A DNA stretch of 64,000 nt. It comes from Bacillus sp. FJAT-27264. GTDB lineage: Bacteria; Bacillota; Bacilli; Paenibacillales; Paenibacillaceae. Shown here piece after piece: positions 16,939-25,207 of this stretch. The notes under the pieces were generated by a model. It was not told where the DNA came from and ran no database searches. It saw only the letters and a list, made by a program, of their open reading frames with translations. The stretch's first letter is position 1. Each line of letters begins with the position of its first letter. The stretch spans positions 21,615-85,614 of the forward strand of contig NZ_MAQW01000029.1 in NCBI RefSeq assembly GCF_001682855.1, written 5' to 3'. Made by a program: the position numbers and the translations under genes.

Positions 16939-17663
16939 ATCTCAGCCGCCGTCTCATGGAGGACGGCGGCATACGCCAGCAGCGTCTCTTGAGAGAGACG
17001 GCTGACTGGCCCGGACACGGACAGCGCGGCTACGACAGTGCCGCTGCGTCCCACCACTGGCACGGCTACCGCCGCCGCGCCAGGCTCGCGCTCCTCGAAG
17101 CTCGTCGCGTAGCCCAGCTTCATAATCTCCTGGAGCTGATGCTTATAGGCATCGCGCTCCACATAGTCGGGCCAGCCGGGGCCCTCCAGCAGCGATTGCA
17201 GCACCTCTGGCGGTGCATAGGCCGCCAGCACCTTGCTGGATGCGCCGACCGACAATGGCAGTCGAGCGCCAATCTGCGCCACCCTGCGGATGGCCTGCTG
17301 GCTCTGCACAGCCTGAATACGCACACGCTCCAGTCCGTCGCGCAGGTACAGGCTGACTGTCTCGCCAAGCCGGTCGCGCAGCCGCTCCATGGCCGGCAAC
17401 AGCAGAGCTGCAGACTCATCGTAAGCTGGCAGATGGGTCGATAGCTCCCAGACACGAATGCCTAGACGGTATTTCTCCGTCGCTGCATTGCGAGTCAGGA
17501 ACCCTTTTTCCTCCAGCGTCGTTAACAGCCGATGCACTGTACTCTTATGTAGGCCAATCTGCCCCGCAATCTCTGTCAATCCGAGCTCGTTCTCCTTCGT
17601 AAAACACAACAATATATCAAGCGCCCGTTCTACAGCGCGTACCGTCAGTTTGCGGTCCTCCAC
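16920..17663 (-). CDS. IclR-family transcriptional regulator
   Basis: 247 residues. An N-terminal winged helix (about 1-70: VRAVERALDILLCFTKENELGLTEIAGQIGLHKSTVHRLLTTLEEKGFL) is followed by the IclR effector domain (about 80-245), with the family pattern LRDRLGETVSLYLRDG and SVGASSKVLAAYAP, and GAAAVAVPVVGRSGTVVAALSVSGP near the end. IclR proteins regulate small-molecule catabolism. The start is GTG at 17663 with GGGGAG 6 nt upstream. No catabolic operon is adjacent; the nearest gene is a divergent alpha/beta hydrolase, a possible target. A perfect inverted repeat just upstream of the start suggests autoregulation. Confidence 0.9.
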   Translation of the reverse strand: MEDRKLTVRAVERALDILLCFTKENELGLTEIAGQIGLHKSTVHRLLTTLEEKGFLTRNAATEKYRLGIRVWELSTHLPAYDESAALLLPAMERLRDRLGETVSLYLRDGLERVRIQAVQSQQAIRRVAQIGARLPLSVGASSKVLAAYAPPEVLQSLLEGPGWPDYVERDAYKHQLQEIMKLGYATSFEEREPGAAAVAVPVVGRSGTVVAALSVSGPVSRLSQETLLAYAAVLHETAAEMGLMLP

Positions 17664-17679
17664 CCAGATCTCCCCTTTT

Positions 17680-17696
17680 GTTTCATCAAATGAAAC
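17680..17696. promoter_or_regulatory. Candidate IclR operator (perfect inverted repeat)
   Basis: GTTTCA-N5-TGAAAC, perfect 6-bp arms, lies 17 bp before the IclR GTG start, between gene and promoter region. Size and position fit an IclR autoregulatory site. Confidence 0.5.
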
Positions 17697-17821
17697 TCGG
17701 TTACATTATTAAATATAATCAATTCTATCTTAGAGCAAAAGCCTGCGGAAATCCAGCACATTCAGCACACGGAAAAGGCTGGGCTCCACTTTACAGTTGC
17801 ATTACAAAACCGCCGATTCCA

Positions 17822-17850
17822 TTGACTTTGATAAGTCATGATCATACGAT
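17822..17850 (+). promoter_or_regulatory. Promoter of the alpha/beta hydrolase gene
   Basis: TTGACT (17822-17827), 17-bp spacer, TACGAT (17845-17850), about 78 bp before the start codon. Confidence 0.55.
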
Positions 17851-17927
17851 ATATATAAGTAGAAAGACGCTATTACGTAAGACTTTTCACACTTGTATCT
17901 GTCAAAAAGATTAGGAGGGTGACCATC

Positions 17928-18968
17928 ATGGATTTGGCTACAACCCGCACCGGCACGCCGGTCTCCCGCCAGCCTATAAAGCGCAAGCCCGATACGCCGC
18001 CGCCATTGTCTCTGGGCATGATTCGCCTCAGGCATGTCATTGTAGCATTACTGCTTTCGGTATTCTTCTTTTTCGTGTTTTGCTTCATCTCGCTGCATGG
18101 CTATATCGCCTGGGTGTTGTCCAACCCTACAGTCGCCCCTCTATATTCCAACCCTATGATCGCCAAGGGCCTCAAATATGAGGATGTAACTTTCCCGGCA
18201 CTGGACGGCAGTCGCACCATGCAAGGATGGTATATTCCAGCAGAAGGGTCTACAAAGACCATCGTGTTTAGCCATGGATATGGTGCCAATCGCGAGGAAT
18301 CGTGGGTACCAATGTATGATCTTGCGCATTACGCCCATCGTCTGAATTTTAATGTCGTGATGTTTGATTATGGATTTGCTTCACAGATTAACAAGGATAT
18401 CGCTACCGGCGGCAAAAAAGAATCCCAGCAGCTGCTAGGTGCCATCCAATTCGCCAAGGAGAAAGGCGCGCAGCAGATTGTCGTCTGGGGCTTCTCCATG
18501 GGGGCTGGGACCGCGCTGCAAGCTGGACTGGTCACGAAGGATGTCGATGCCATGATTCTCGACAGTACCTTTTTACTGGAGCCGGACACGCTGTATCATA
18601 ATATCAAACAGAATATCGATCTGCCCCGCCAGCCCTCTCTGGAAATTATGGAGCTGCTGTTCCCTTTGCTGAACGGAACCGGACTGAATCAGATTCCATA
18701 CGCCAAGGTAAAATCAGAGGATTATCCATTCCCGATCCTGTTCCTGCACGGAACGAAGGATGACAAAGCACCTTATCCAATTGCCGAGGAGCTTGCAGCG
18801 AACCAGAGCAACCCTTACTCTGAATCCTGGATTGTAGAGGGCAGCCACCATGAACTGCTATTCCGGGAGCATCCTCGTGAATATTTACGGCGGGTCTCAG
18901 CATTCTTGGGTAATGTACAGCTGGCGGAAGTGAAGGAGATTGAGCAGTCTACTGTTGTAAAACCTTGA
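17928..18968 (+). CDS. Membrane-anchored alpha/beta hydrolase (YqkD-like)
   Basis: A 346-residue protein with one N-terminal TM helix (about 36-58) and an alpha/beta-hydrolase domain. Ser190 in WGFSMGAG is the nucleophile; Asp278 or Asp279 in HGTKDDKAP and His307/308 in EGSHHELLF complete the triad; SHGYGANREE forms the oxyanion region. The layout matches B. subtilis YqkD-type hydrolases of unknown substrate. The ATG at 17928 is chosen because AGGAGG lies 9 nt upstream; the in-frame GTG at 17919 abuts that site. Its 264-bp upstream region is shared with the divergent iclR gene. Confidence 0.86.
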   Translation: MDLATTRTGTPVSRQPIKRKPDTPPPLSLGMIRLRHVIVALLLSVFFFFVFCFISLHGYIAWVLSNPTVAPLYSNPMIAKGLKYEDVTFPALDGSRTMQGWYIPAEGSTKTIVFSHGYGANREESWVPMYDLAHYAHRLNFNVVMFDYGFASQINKDIATGGKKESQQLLGAIQFAKEKGAQQIVVWGFSMGAGTALQAGLVTKDVDAMILDSTFLLEPDTLYHNIKQNIDLPRQPSLEIMELLFPLLNGTGLNQIPYAKVKSEDYPFPILFLHGTKDDKAPYPIAEELAANQSNPYSESWIVEGSHHELLFREHPREYLRRVSAFLGNVQLAEVKEIEQSTVVKP

Positions 18969-19089
18969 CTACTTTCATAGATCAGGGTATAGCCATCGTT
19001 GGCTTGCATCTGCTTTATAGCATTAATATTTCATACTATATCTTAGTCATGATATAAACCTTTCGTAATTCACCTATAGATGCACATGA

Positions 19090-19140
19090 GCCTCCTTCCG
19101 TGGTATGCAGAAATGCTGCCCGGAGGAGGTCTTTCTTTTC
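19090..19140 (+). terminator. Probable terminator after the hydrolase gene
   Basis: CCTCCTTCCG pairs with CGGAGGAGG (one bulge) around a 20-nt loop and is followed by TCTTTCTTTT. Confidence 0.5.
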
Positions 19141-19303
19141 TGCGAGACCAGCCAGCCACAATCCACGCGTATTATTTCAGACTTACCACTTTGCAGGATA
19201 TTCAAATTCTGATGTTCACCAAAAGCAGATCAATTCAGGCCATTCCAGATCAATTCAGACATCCTGCCTCTACCCCCCCCTCATTCTTTCCCTCTATGTT
19301 CTA

Positions 19304-19423
19304 CTCTAAGTTCTTCTCTGATCCCTACCCTAAGCCCTTCTCTAAGGCCATCTCTAACCCACTCTTTAAGTCCATCTCTAAACCCCTCTCTGAGTCCCTC
19401 TCAAAGGCTCTTTTCTACACTCT
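19304..19423. repeat. Degenerate 12-bp tandem repeats (CTCTAAGYCCMT)
   Basis: Ten consecutive 12-mers share CTCTAAG or close variants with a pyrimidine-rich tail. The plus strand is strongly C/T-biased. An open frame runs through (19080-19430), but its SKP/FSK-rich product has no ribosome binding site and simply mirrors the repeat, so I treat the 610-bp spacer as noncoding. Confidence 0.8.
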
Positions 19424-19578
19424 TCTCTAGACTGTTCGCCAAGCTTTCTTCTAGTCCATTTTCTAAAATCCCCCCGCTTGCTTCCTTAATATTTGCCGCC
19501 CCACCAAGCTCATAAGCCACCTATTCTGCTCATATAAATGTATTTGTGAAGTCATATCACGGGAGGTTTGAACAGGTA

Positions 19579-21048
19579 ATGCTATATGTATATGGACCGA
19601 TGCTGCCAGTACGCATTCTGGAAGAAATCGTATTTTGGAAGACCCAGGAGAAGGAGCATACCGAGGTTATCAAGGCCATCGTTCCCAATCTGGAACAACC
19701 CAATGTGAAACTACTGGATGAATGGGCTGTCGTCTTTGGGGCTACCGAGGAGGCTGCTAGACATCTACTGGAATCCGCTCTTTCTACCCCGGCTCATGGG
19801 GATCAATGGGCTTTGATCAACGAGACTGAACAGCTACTACGTGTAGCCAGCGCACAGTCTACCGAATTCATAAGACAGCTATATGCAATCATGGAGGGCA
19901 GTGCTGCGGTCAAGGCCGTGCCGCTGGCAACCGTCGTCCTGCTGCATATCATCCGTGAATCGGAATACTTCCTGGCTGTCCTGCAGACATTGAATACGCC
20001 GGGGCAACTGGGAGGACTGATGCGCGAGTATGCCCTGAGCGGCTTGGCTGATCCGGAGGAGCGGTCATCAGAACAGGATTATGCCGCGGAAAATGACTAT
20101 ACAGCGGAACAGGGCGAGTATGCGCTGGGCGACTTAGCAGATTCGGAGCAACAACCACGAGAAAAGGACTATACCGTGGAAAATGACTATACAGTGGAAC
20201 AGAGCGAGTATGTGCTGGGCGACTTAGCAAATTCGGAGCAACAGTCAAGGGAACAGGATTATGCGGCGAAAATTGTCTATTCAGCTGAACAAGGCGGGCA
20301 TGGGCTGAGCCACTTAGCAGATTCGGAGGAACGATCAGTAGAGCCGGATTATACTGCGGAACGAGGTTATTTTGTGGAACAGGATGGTCCGTATTGGCTA
20401 CAGGAGTCACGTGAACTATCTGCTGTTCCGATTGGTGGCCACCGTCTGCCGCCCCTCCCTTATGCATACAACGCGCTGGAACCCTATATTGATGAGAAGA
20501 CGATGCGCATTCACCACGACAAACACCATCAAAGCTACGTGGATGGGCTAAATACTGCCGAAACAAAGCTGGCAGAAGCCCGAAAAAGCGGTAATTTCGA
20601 TCTGGTGAAACATTGGGAACGGGAATTGGCCTTTAACGGGGCTGGACACTACCTGCATACCATCTTCTGGAACGTAATGTCACCGCAGGGCGGGGGGCAT
20701 CCAACAGGCCCACTGCTGGATGCCATTGAGCAAAGCTTCGGCAGCTACGACAGCTTCAAGCAGCAGTTCAGTGAAGCGGCGAACAAGGTAGAAGGTGGTG
20801 GATGGGCAATCCTAGTATGGAGTCCGCGCAGCCATAGACTGGAAATTTTAACCGCTGAGAAGCACCAGAATCTATCTCAATGGGATGTCATTCCGCTGCT
20901 CGCTCTGGATGTATGGGAGCATGCATACTATCTGAAGCACCAAAATAAGCGTGACGACTATATCAAGGACTGGTGGAACGTGGTGAACTGGCCTTACGTA
21001 TCCGAGCGCTACAATGCCGCCAGCAAACTGGCTTGGCAGCCTTATTAA
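19579..21048 (+). CDS. DUF2935-superoxide dismutase fusion with four acidic 30-residue repeats
   Basis: 489 residues. The N-terminal part (1-145, MLYVYGPMLPVRILEEIVFWKTQEKEHTEVI) is a DUF2935-type helical domain. Residues 151-270 are four acidic 30-residue repeats (YALGDLADSEQQ...DYTVENDYTVEQ). From about 283 comes a full Fe/Mn superoxide dismutase: LPYAYNALEPYID, ligand His in MRIHHDKHH, a second His in GAGHYLHTIFW, and DVWEHAYY with ligand Asp and His. It would convert superoxide to peroxide and oxygen; the metal is not certain. The ATG at 19579 has GGGAGG 12 nt upstream; the GTG at 19546 has no such site. B. subtilis SodF likewise carries an N-terminal extension. Confidence 0.88.
   Translation: MLYVYGPMLPVRILEEIVFWKTQEKEHTEVIKAIVPNLEQPNVKLLDEWAVVFGATEEAARHLLESALSTPAHGDQWALINETEQLLRVASAQSTEFIRQLYAIMEGSAAVKAVPLATVVLLHIIRESEYFLAVLQTLNTPGQLGGLMREYALSGLADPEERSSEQDYAAENDYTAEQGEYALGDLADSEQQPREKDYTVENDYTVEQSEYVLGDLANSEQQSREQDYAAKIVYSAEQGGHGLSHLADSEERSVEPDYTAERGYFVEQDGPYWLQESRELSAVPIGGHRLPPLPYAYNALEPYIDEKTMRIHHDKHHQSYVDGLNTAETKLAEARKSGNFDLVKHWERELAFNGAGHYLHTIFWNVMSPQGGGHPTGPLLDAIEQSFGSYDSFKQQFSEAANKVEGGGWAILVWSPRSHRLEILTAEKHQNLSQWDVIPLLALDVWEHAYYLKHQNKRDDYIKDWWNVVNWPYVSERYNAASKLAWQPY
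20029..20388 (+). repeat. Four in-frame 90-bp repeats inside the DUF2935-SOD gene
   Basis: Units start at 20029, 20119, 20209 and 20299, exactly 90 bp apart, encoding 30-residue acidic units that vary at about a third of positions. The unit length keeps the frame, so copy number could change without breaking the protein. Confidence 0.92.
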
Positions 21049-21162
21049 GGAATACGGGTGACTGTATCCTAATCTGTTTTGGAGAGCTAGATACCCATGT
21101 TCCAACTCAAATCTGCTAAAATTCTTCACATGATGCCTCACTCACTTCAGAGCAAAAACAAA

Positions 21163-21347
21163 TAACAACATTTTTGTACCTTAATTGGGATCAAAATGTA
21201 CTTTATGAGCAATTAGCGGCAAAATTGTACCTTAAATAGGTTAGATCTACCTCTAGAAGAGGATATATGTAAAATTAAGGTATAAAAATGCACTTAATTA
21301 CCAATAAATCGAATATACTCATGAAATAAGATACAAATTTACCCTTA
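21163..21347. repeat. Phased four-site array, family A (copy A2)
   Basis: Sites start at 21163, 21214, 21276 and 21327 (51, 62, 51). All end or begin with the GTACCTTA / TAAGGTAY core; the second begins TAG instead of TAA. Orientation is plus, plus, minus, minus as in A1. It lies 115 bp after the DUF2935-SOD stop in the 844-bp convergent gap before folE. Confidence 0.93.
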
Positions 21348-21453
21348 TTTTAAAAACTTAGCTAAAACTCCGACCTATATCGATATCGGAAAGTGCTTTA
21401 CGTAAAGCAGCATTCAGCACACAGAGTCTTCTTTAAGAGGGGGCGCTACGCGA

Positions 21454-21582
21454 GTCTTTATACAGTTCGGCGTACTAGCCTCACTTAGGTCTCTGCACAG
21501 TTCAGCGTGCTAACCTGCTTAGGGCTACACAGTCCGACGCGGACTTTGCTTAGGTCTCTACGCATTTCGCAGCGTGGACCTT
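21454..21582. repeat. Degenerate 34-bp tandem repeats
   Basis: Four units of 34, 34, 31 and about 30 bp share GGTCTCT, CACAGTTC, GCGTGCTA and CTTA words. Further, weaker resemblance continues to about 21830 (repeated GCTAGATCATG). Nothing coding is evident in this part of the spacer. Confidence 0.7.
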
Positions 21583-21840
21583 GTACTGGTCGCAGCATGT
21601 CTTGCGTAATTCGCGGCCCAGTCTCTGACCGGTGCTTGCGTCGACGTACATCCCTACACAGATTTCGCCATGTGCAGACATCCTAGCTTCCTAGCTACAA
21701 AAGTGGCTTGGCTCTCCCTTAGTTGGACCTTTACCGGCTAGATCATGCGTGCCTTAAGCACCTGACTGCTCTACCCTGGCATCCACTGACAACACCTCCA
21801 CCAGCTAGATCATGTGTATCTCTAGGCACGCCAGCGAACA

Positions 21841-21886
21841 AAAAAAAGGACCTGCCCGCCATCGGAATGGCTGGTAGGTCCTTTTT
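21841..21886. terminator. Bidirectional terminator at the folE 3' end
   Basis: AAAGGACCT pairs with AGGTCCTTT around an inner GCCAT/ATGGC stem, with an A run and a T run outside. It lies 7 bp from the folE stop. Confidence 0.85.
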
Positions 21887-21892
21887 GCTGTG

Positions 21893-22486
21893 TTATTCCT
21901 TGATCAACGCGAGAAACTCAGCACGGGCTGCGGCATCCTCACGGAAGGTTCCCCGTGTTGCCATCGTTACCGTTTTGCTTCCCGGCTTCTTCACGCCGCG
22001 GGCACACATGCACAGGTGTTCACCCTCCACCACGACCATCACGCCGTGGGGATTTAGCACCTCTGTCATAATGTCCGCGATCTGTGCTGTAATGCGTTCC
22101 TGCACCTGCAAGCGGCGGCTGACGGCTTCAACGAGCCGGGCCAGCTTGCTAAGTCCTGCTATTCTCCCGCTCGGCACATATCCGATATGCACTTTACCGA
22201 AGAAAGGGGCCATGTGATGCTCACACTGGCTGTAGTAGACGATATCTTTGACGATGACCAACTCTTCATGGGACTCGTCAAAGCTAACGCCGAGCGCCTC
22301 ACGGGGATCTACTGAGTATCCGCCGAAGATCTCCTCATACATCCGTGTAACACGCGCCGGGGTTTCCAGCAAACCCTCACGGGCCGTATCTTCCCCGATT
22401 AATTCCAATATTTTCTCAACGTGATACTCTATTTGCTCACGGTGTTTCGATACATTGCTGTTTACGTAGTCCTTGATGCCCCCCAT
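21893..22486 (-). CDS. folE: GTP cyclohydrolase I
   Basis: A 197-residue enzyme that converts GTP to 7,8-dihydroneopterin triphosphate, the first step of folate synthesis and also the feed into queuosine. Zinc ligands are Cys88 and His91 in SQCEHHMAPF and Cys159 in HLCMCARG; GVKKPGSKTVT is the substrate loop. Length is normal. The ATG at 22486 is preceded by GGAGAGG at 6 nt; a TTG two codons earlier overlaps that site. It is followed on the same strand, upstream in transcription, by yneF and queG, another queuosine gene. Confidence 0.95.
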   Translation of the reverse strand: MGGIKDYVNSNVSKHREQIEYHVEKILELIGEDTAREGLLETPARVTRMYEEIFGGYSVDPREALGVSFDESHEELVIVKDIVYYSQCEHHMAPFFGKVHIGYVPSGRIAGLSKLARLVEAVSRRLQVQERITAQIADIMTEVLNPHGVMVVVEGEHLCMCARGVKKPGSKTVTMATRGTFREDAAARAEFLALIKE

Positions 22487-22540
22487 GCACAACCTCTCCC
22501 TTCCGCACCCGCGCGAAAATCTATCTATACCGGACTACGG

Positions 22541-22792
22541 TTATCTGCCCTTGCGATTTCCGCCTCTGCCAGGAGCAGGACGTCCCGCCTGCGGGTTATT
22601 GCCCTTCATCATCTGCTGAGCCCGCTGCATTTGCTTGCTGTTCAGATTGTACCCCATTTGTTTGGCTACCTTTTGCAACATTTCCGGATCATTCTGCATC
22701 GTTGTCATTTGTCTGCGCAGATAGTATACACCGATGAAGAATCCACCGATCAGACCTACGACTAACGTAATAATTGGTAATGCAATATTCAT
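22541..22792 (-). CDS. yneF: YneF-family (UPF0154) small membrane protein
   Basis: 83 residues. An N-terminal TM helix (about 3-25, IALPIITLVVGLIGGFFIGVYYLRR) precedes a helix that reads DPEMLQKVAKQMGYNLNSKQMQRAQQMM, the UPF0154 signature, and a Gly/Arg/Pro-rich basic tail. The function of YneF is not known. The start at 22792 is taken because AGAGGTGG lies 8 nt upstream and it matches homologues; the open frame extends 14 codons further without support. Confidence 0.82.
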   Translation of the reverse strand: MNIALPIITLVVGLIGGFFIGVYYLRRQMTTMQNDPEMLQKVAKQMGYNLNSKQMQRAQQMMKGNNPQAGRPAPGRGGNRKGR

Positions 22793-22897
22793 CCCAAGTC
22801 CACCTCTATTGCTTTTGTCTACGCCACTAGGCACGCGAGTATATCATAGCATTTCAACAAGTGGACAGCAATTGAAAAAATCCATATTTCCGTCTCA

Positions 22898-24091
22898 TTA
22901 TTCGCGTTGTTCCTGCCCACTCCGCAACTTCTCCTGGGCCCGGCCCAGCATCTCAAGCACCGTCTCATGCTGCTCAGTCTCCAGCGCCTGATTCACAGCA
23001 GCCAGCGCTTCTTCCCCGCCAATGCGCGACAGCGCCCAAGCAGCGGTTCCGCGCATCTCCGGCCGCGGCTCCCGCAGCAGAATCTCACACAGCTTCGGAA
23101 CAGCTGCGGTCTCCTTGAAATTCCCGAGCGCGATGATCGCGTTGCGCTGCATCGGCTTCTTGCCCCGCCACGCCGCTGAGCTACTGCCGAATTTCTCCTT
23201 GAACTCTCTGTTGCTGAGATCCAGAATCGGCATGAGCAGCGGTTTAACGACCTCAGGATCGGGCTGGAGCTGCGGACGGTGGTTCCAGTTCTTGCCGCGG
23301 TTTTTCGGACAGACGATCTGGCACGTATCACAGCCGTAGAGCCGGTTTCCGATCTTGGTCATGTAGTCATCGCTCAGGAAGCCCTTGGTTTGTGTCAGAA
23401 AAGAAATGCAGGCCTGCGCGTTGAGCTGACCTGGACCAACAAGTGCTCCTGTAGGACAAGCATCAATACATTTGGTGCATTCCCCGCACCCTTCCTGTAC
23501 CGGTTCATCTGGAGGGAATGGAATATTCGTGACCATTTCTCCAAGAAAAATCCACGACCCCCACTTGGGCGAGATAATCGAACAGTTTTTTCCGCTGAAA
23601 CCAATCCCGGCGCGCTCCGCCACTGCACGATCCACCAGCACACCGGTATCGACCATACTGTCCATCACAGCATCCGGTACCCGCTCACGGATGAACTCTT
23701 CAAGGTTCGCCAGCGCTTCTCGCAGCACGTGGTGGTAATCTTGCCCCCAAGAGGCGCGGGCCAGGATGCCCCGGCGAGCACCCGGCTCCGACTTTGGCGG
23801 GTTCTCCATTTTGGAAGGATACGCAACTGAAATGGAAATAATCGATTCCGGCTTATCGCCAGATTGCAGGGCCGGAATCGTTCTTTTATCGAGGTCAGGC
23901 TCTTCGAACCCGGACTCGAAGCCCTTCTCCCGGTGCTGCTGAAGTATATTTTTCAAGTAGAGAAACGGCTCTGCGGTGGTGAACCCCACATCGTCAATTC
24001 CAAGTGATGACGCGGCCTCCTTGATCTCTGCCTTAAGCTCTTCCCACTTGGAGGGCGGTGGAGCATATGAGGTTTCCGGCATTTTGTGCAT
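22898..24091 (-). CDS. queG: Epoxyqueuosine reductase
   Basis: A 397-residue cobalamin-dependent iron-sulfur enzyme performing the last step of queuosine synthesis in tRNA. Two 4Fe-4S motifs are visible: CGECTKCIDACP and YGCDTCQIVCP. The N-terminal DUF1730-type domain contains ISISVAYP, RASWGQDYHHVLRE and MVDTGVLVDRAVAERAGIGFSGKN. The C-terminus (NAIIALGNFKETAAVPKL...WALSRIGGEEALAAVNQAL) is HEAT-like repeats, as in other Bacillota QueG. ATG 24091 follows AAAGGAGG by 8 nt. folE nearby supplies a shared pterin precursor. Confidence 0.93.
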   Translation of the reverse strand: MHKMPETSYAPPPSKWEELKAEIKEAASSLGIDDVGFTTAEPFLYLKNILQQHREKGFESGFEEPDLDKRTIPALQSGDKPESIISISVAYPSKMENPPKSEPGARRGILARASWGQDYHHVLREALANLEEFIRERVPDAVMDSMVDTGVLVDRAVAERAGIGFSGKNCSIISPKWGSWIFLGEMVTNIPFPPDEPVQEGCGECTKCIDACPTGALVGPGQLNAQACISFLTQTKGFLSDDYMTKIGNRLYGCDTCQIVCPKNRGKNWNHRPQLQPDPEVVKPLLMPILDLSNREFKEKFGSSSAAWRGKKPMQRNAIIALGNFKETAAVPKLCEILLREPRPEMRGTAAWALSRIGGEEALAAVNQALETEQHETVLEMLGRAQEKLRSGQEQRE

Positions 24092-24219
24092 ATCCGCATC
24101 CTCCTTTGATCTATTATAAAAAAGGGAGCTGTTGTCCCCAATTGTCGACAAAATTCTCGGTACCAGGGTCCGGCAATATTCGTGCTCCTTCGTGCCTTCA
24201 GACCATTATAACAATAGAA

Positions 24220-24265
24220 AAGCATATCTCCCAGTCCTTTGCAAAGGACCCTCGAAGATATGCTT
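24220..24265. terminator. Hairpin between GNAT gene and queG
   Basis: AAGCATATCT pairs with AGATATGCTT, enclosing the perfect palindrome GTCCTTTGCAAAGGAC. It lies past the stop of the GNAT gene. The T run is short, so efficiency is uncertain. Confidence 0.55.
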
Positions 24266-24339
24266 CAGTATAATGAAACAACTATCGTTCTCTATTCTAG
24301 GAAAATGTTTCCGCTTACGCAGTAGCCGACATCAAGGAG

Positions 24340-24759
24340 TTAACCTACAATACTCAGCTTCCGTACGGATTTGAAGATTTGATTCTCGCCATAGCCCATA
24401 GCTTCATACAATGGCAACGCAAACGAATTATGCTCGTCCACAGCTACAAAAATACCGCTGACCTTGCGTGCCTGAAACCGGTGCTCCATAGCCGTTACCA
24501 AACTTCTGCCGACTCCTCTGCGGCGATAATCGGGATGTACGGCTATACGGAAATAACAGCCGTGATTCTTCTCGATCGTGCCAATCAGAGCGCCCACAAT
24601 CTCTCCTTCATCTTCAGCAACTACAATGAGATCGGAATCCCATGAAAGCTGTCTGGAAAAAGGCTCAATGGTGTTCTCGAAACACTCATCCGATAGCGCG
24701 GTCTGCAGCAGTTCAGTTACTGGGCTTACGTCGCTTAATTGAAAGGAACGAACGTGCAT
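24340..24759 (-). CDS. GNAT-family N-acetyltransferase
   Basis: A 139-residue single-domain acetyltransferase. The acetyl-CoA motif A reads IAVHPDYRRRGVGRSLVTAMEHRF, preceded by strand IVGALIGTIEKNHGCYF and followed by VAVDEHNSFALPLYEAMGYGE. The length is typical of RimI-like or small-molecule GNATs; the acceptor cannot be inferred. AAAGGGAG lies about 10 nt before the ATG. A hairpin follows, so it is likely a single-gene unit. Confidence 0.85.
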   Translation of the reverse strand: MHVRSFQLSDVSPVTELLQTALSDECFENTIEPFSRQLSWDSDLIVVAEDEGEIVGALIGTIEKNHGCYFRIAVHPDYRRRGVGRSLVTAMEHRFQARKVSGIFVAVDEHNSFALPLYEAMGYGENQIFKSVRKLSIVG

Positions 24760-25207
24760 TCTTTAAAATCTCCCTTTTCTATGGCTTATGATTTTACAAA
24801 AAGAAGGAGTTCCCATAACAGTGTGGAGACGAAAAAAGCAACAAAAATCGAGGAATACCTGCTTTTAAATCTATTAAAGCACATATTTCTCGCTATATCA
24901 TCAATTTTCTTTTGAAAGCGCTTGATTTGAAGCGTTTACAAAGTATTAGTTTACATTACTTCTTTATTAAGGAAATAATTCATGAATAAAGAGAGCTACA
25001 GTGCGGAATCCTATTCCTTTGACACAGCGTTTACAATTGAAAATTGGGATGTTCAAGCGCGGATACTTTGTAAACATTTTTGTTTATTTAGTATTGCATT
25101 ATTGTTCCAGATGCTGTTTAATGATAGTAGTTAGACGGGTACATATCCCCATAGGTTATATTGGGATAACCTATAAAAAAACAACTAATATCAGGAGGGA
25201 TTTTTCC
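24760..25207 (+). promoter_or_regulatory. 448-bp sodA upstream region with inverted repeat
   Basis: AT-rich and without a credible gene. ATAGGTTAT-N6-ATAACCTAT (25151-25174), a perfect 9-bp inverted repeat, lies about 20 bp before the sodA ribosome binding site and could be an operator or leader hairpin. TGAAAGCGCTTGAT (24913-24926) is a partial match to a CcpA box. No convincing -10/-35 pair stands out. Confidence 0.5.

Noticed and set aside
19080..19430. 116-codon open frame after the hydrolase gene
   Set aside because: Its product follows the 12-bp repeat, it has no ribosome binding site and overlaps a terminator.
25001..25207. Longer N-terminus for SodA
   Set aside because: The extension has no homology and AGGAGGGA lies directly before the ATG at 25208.
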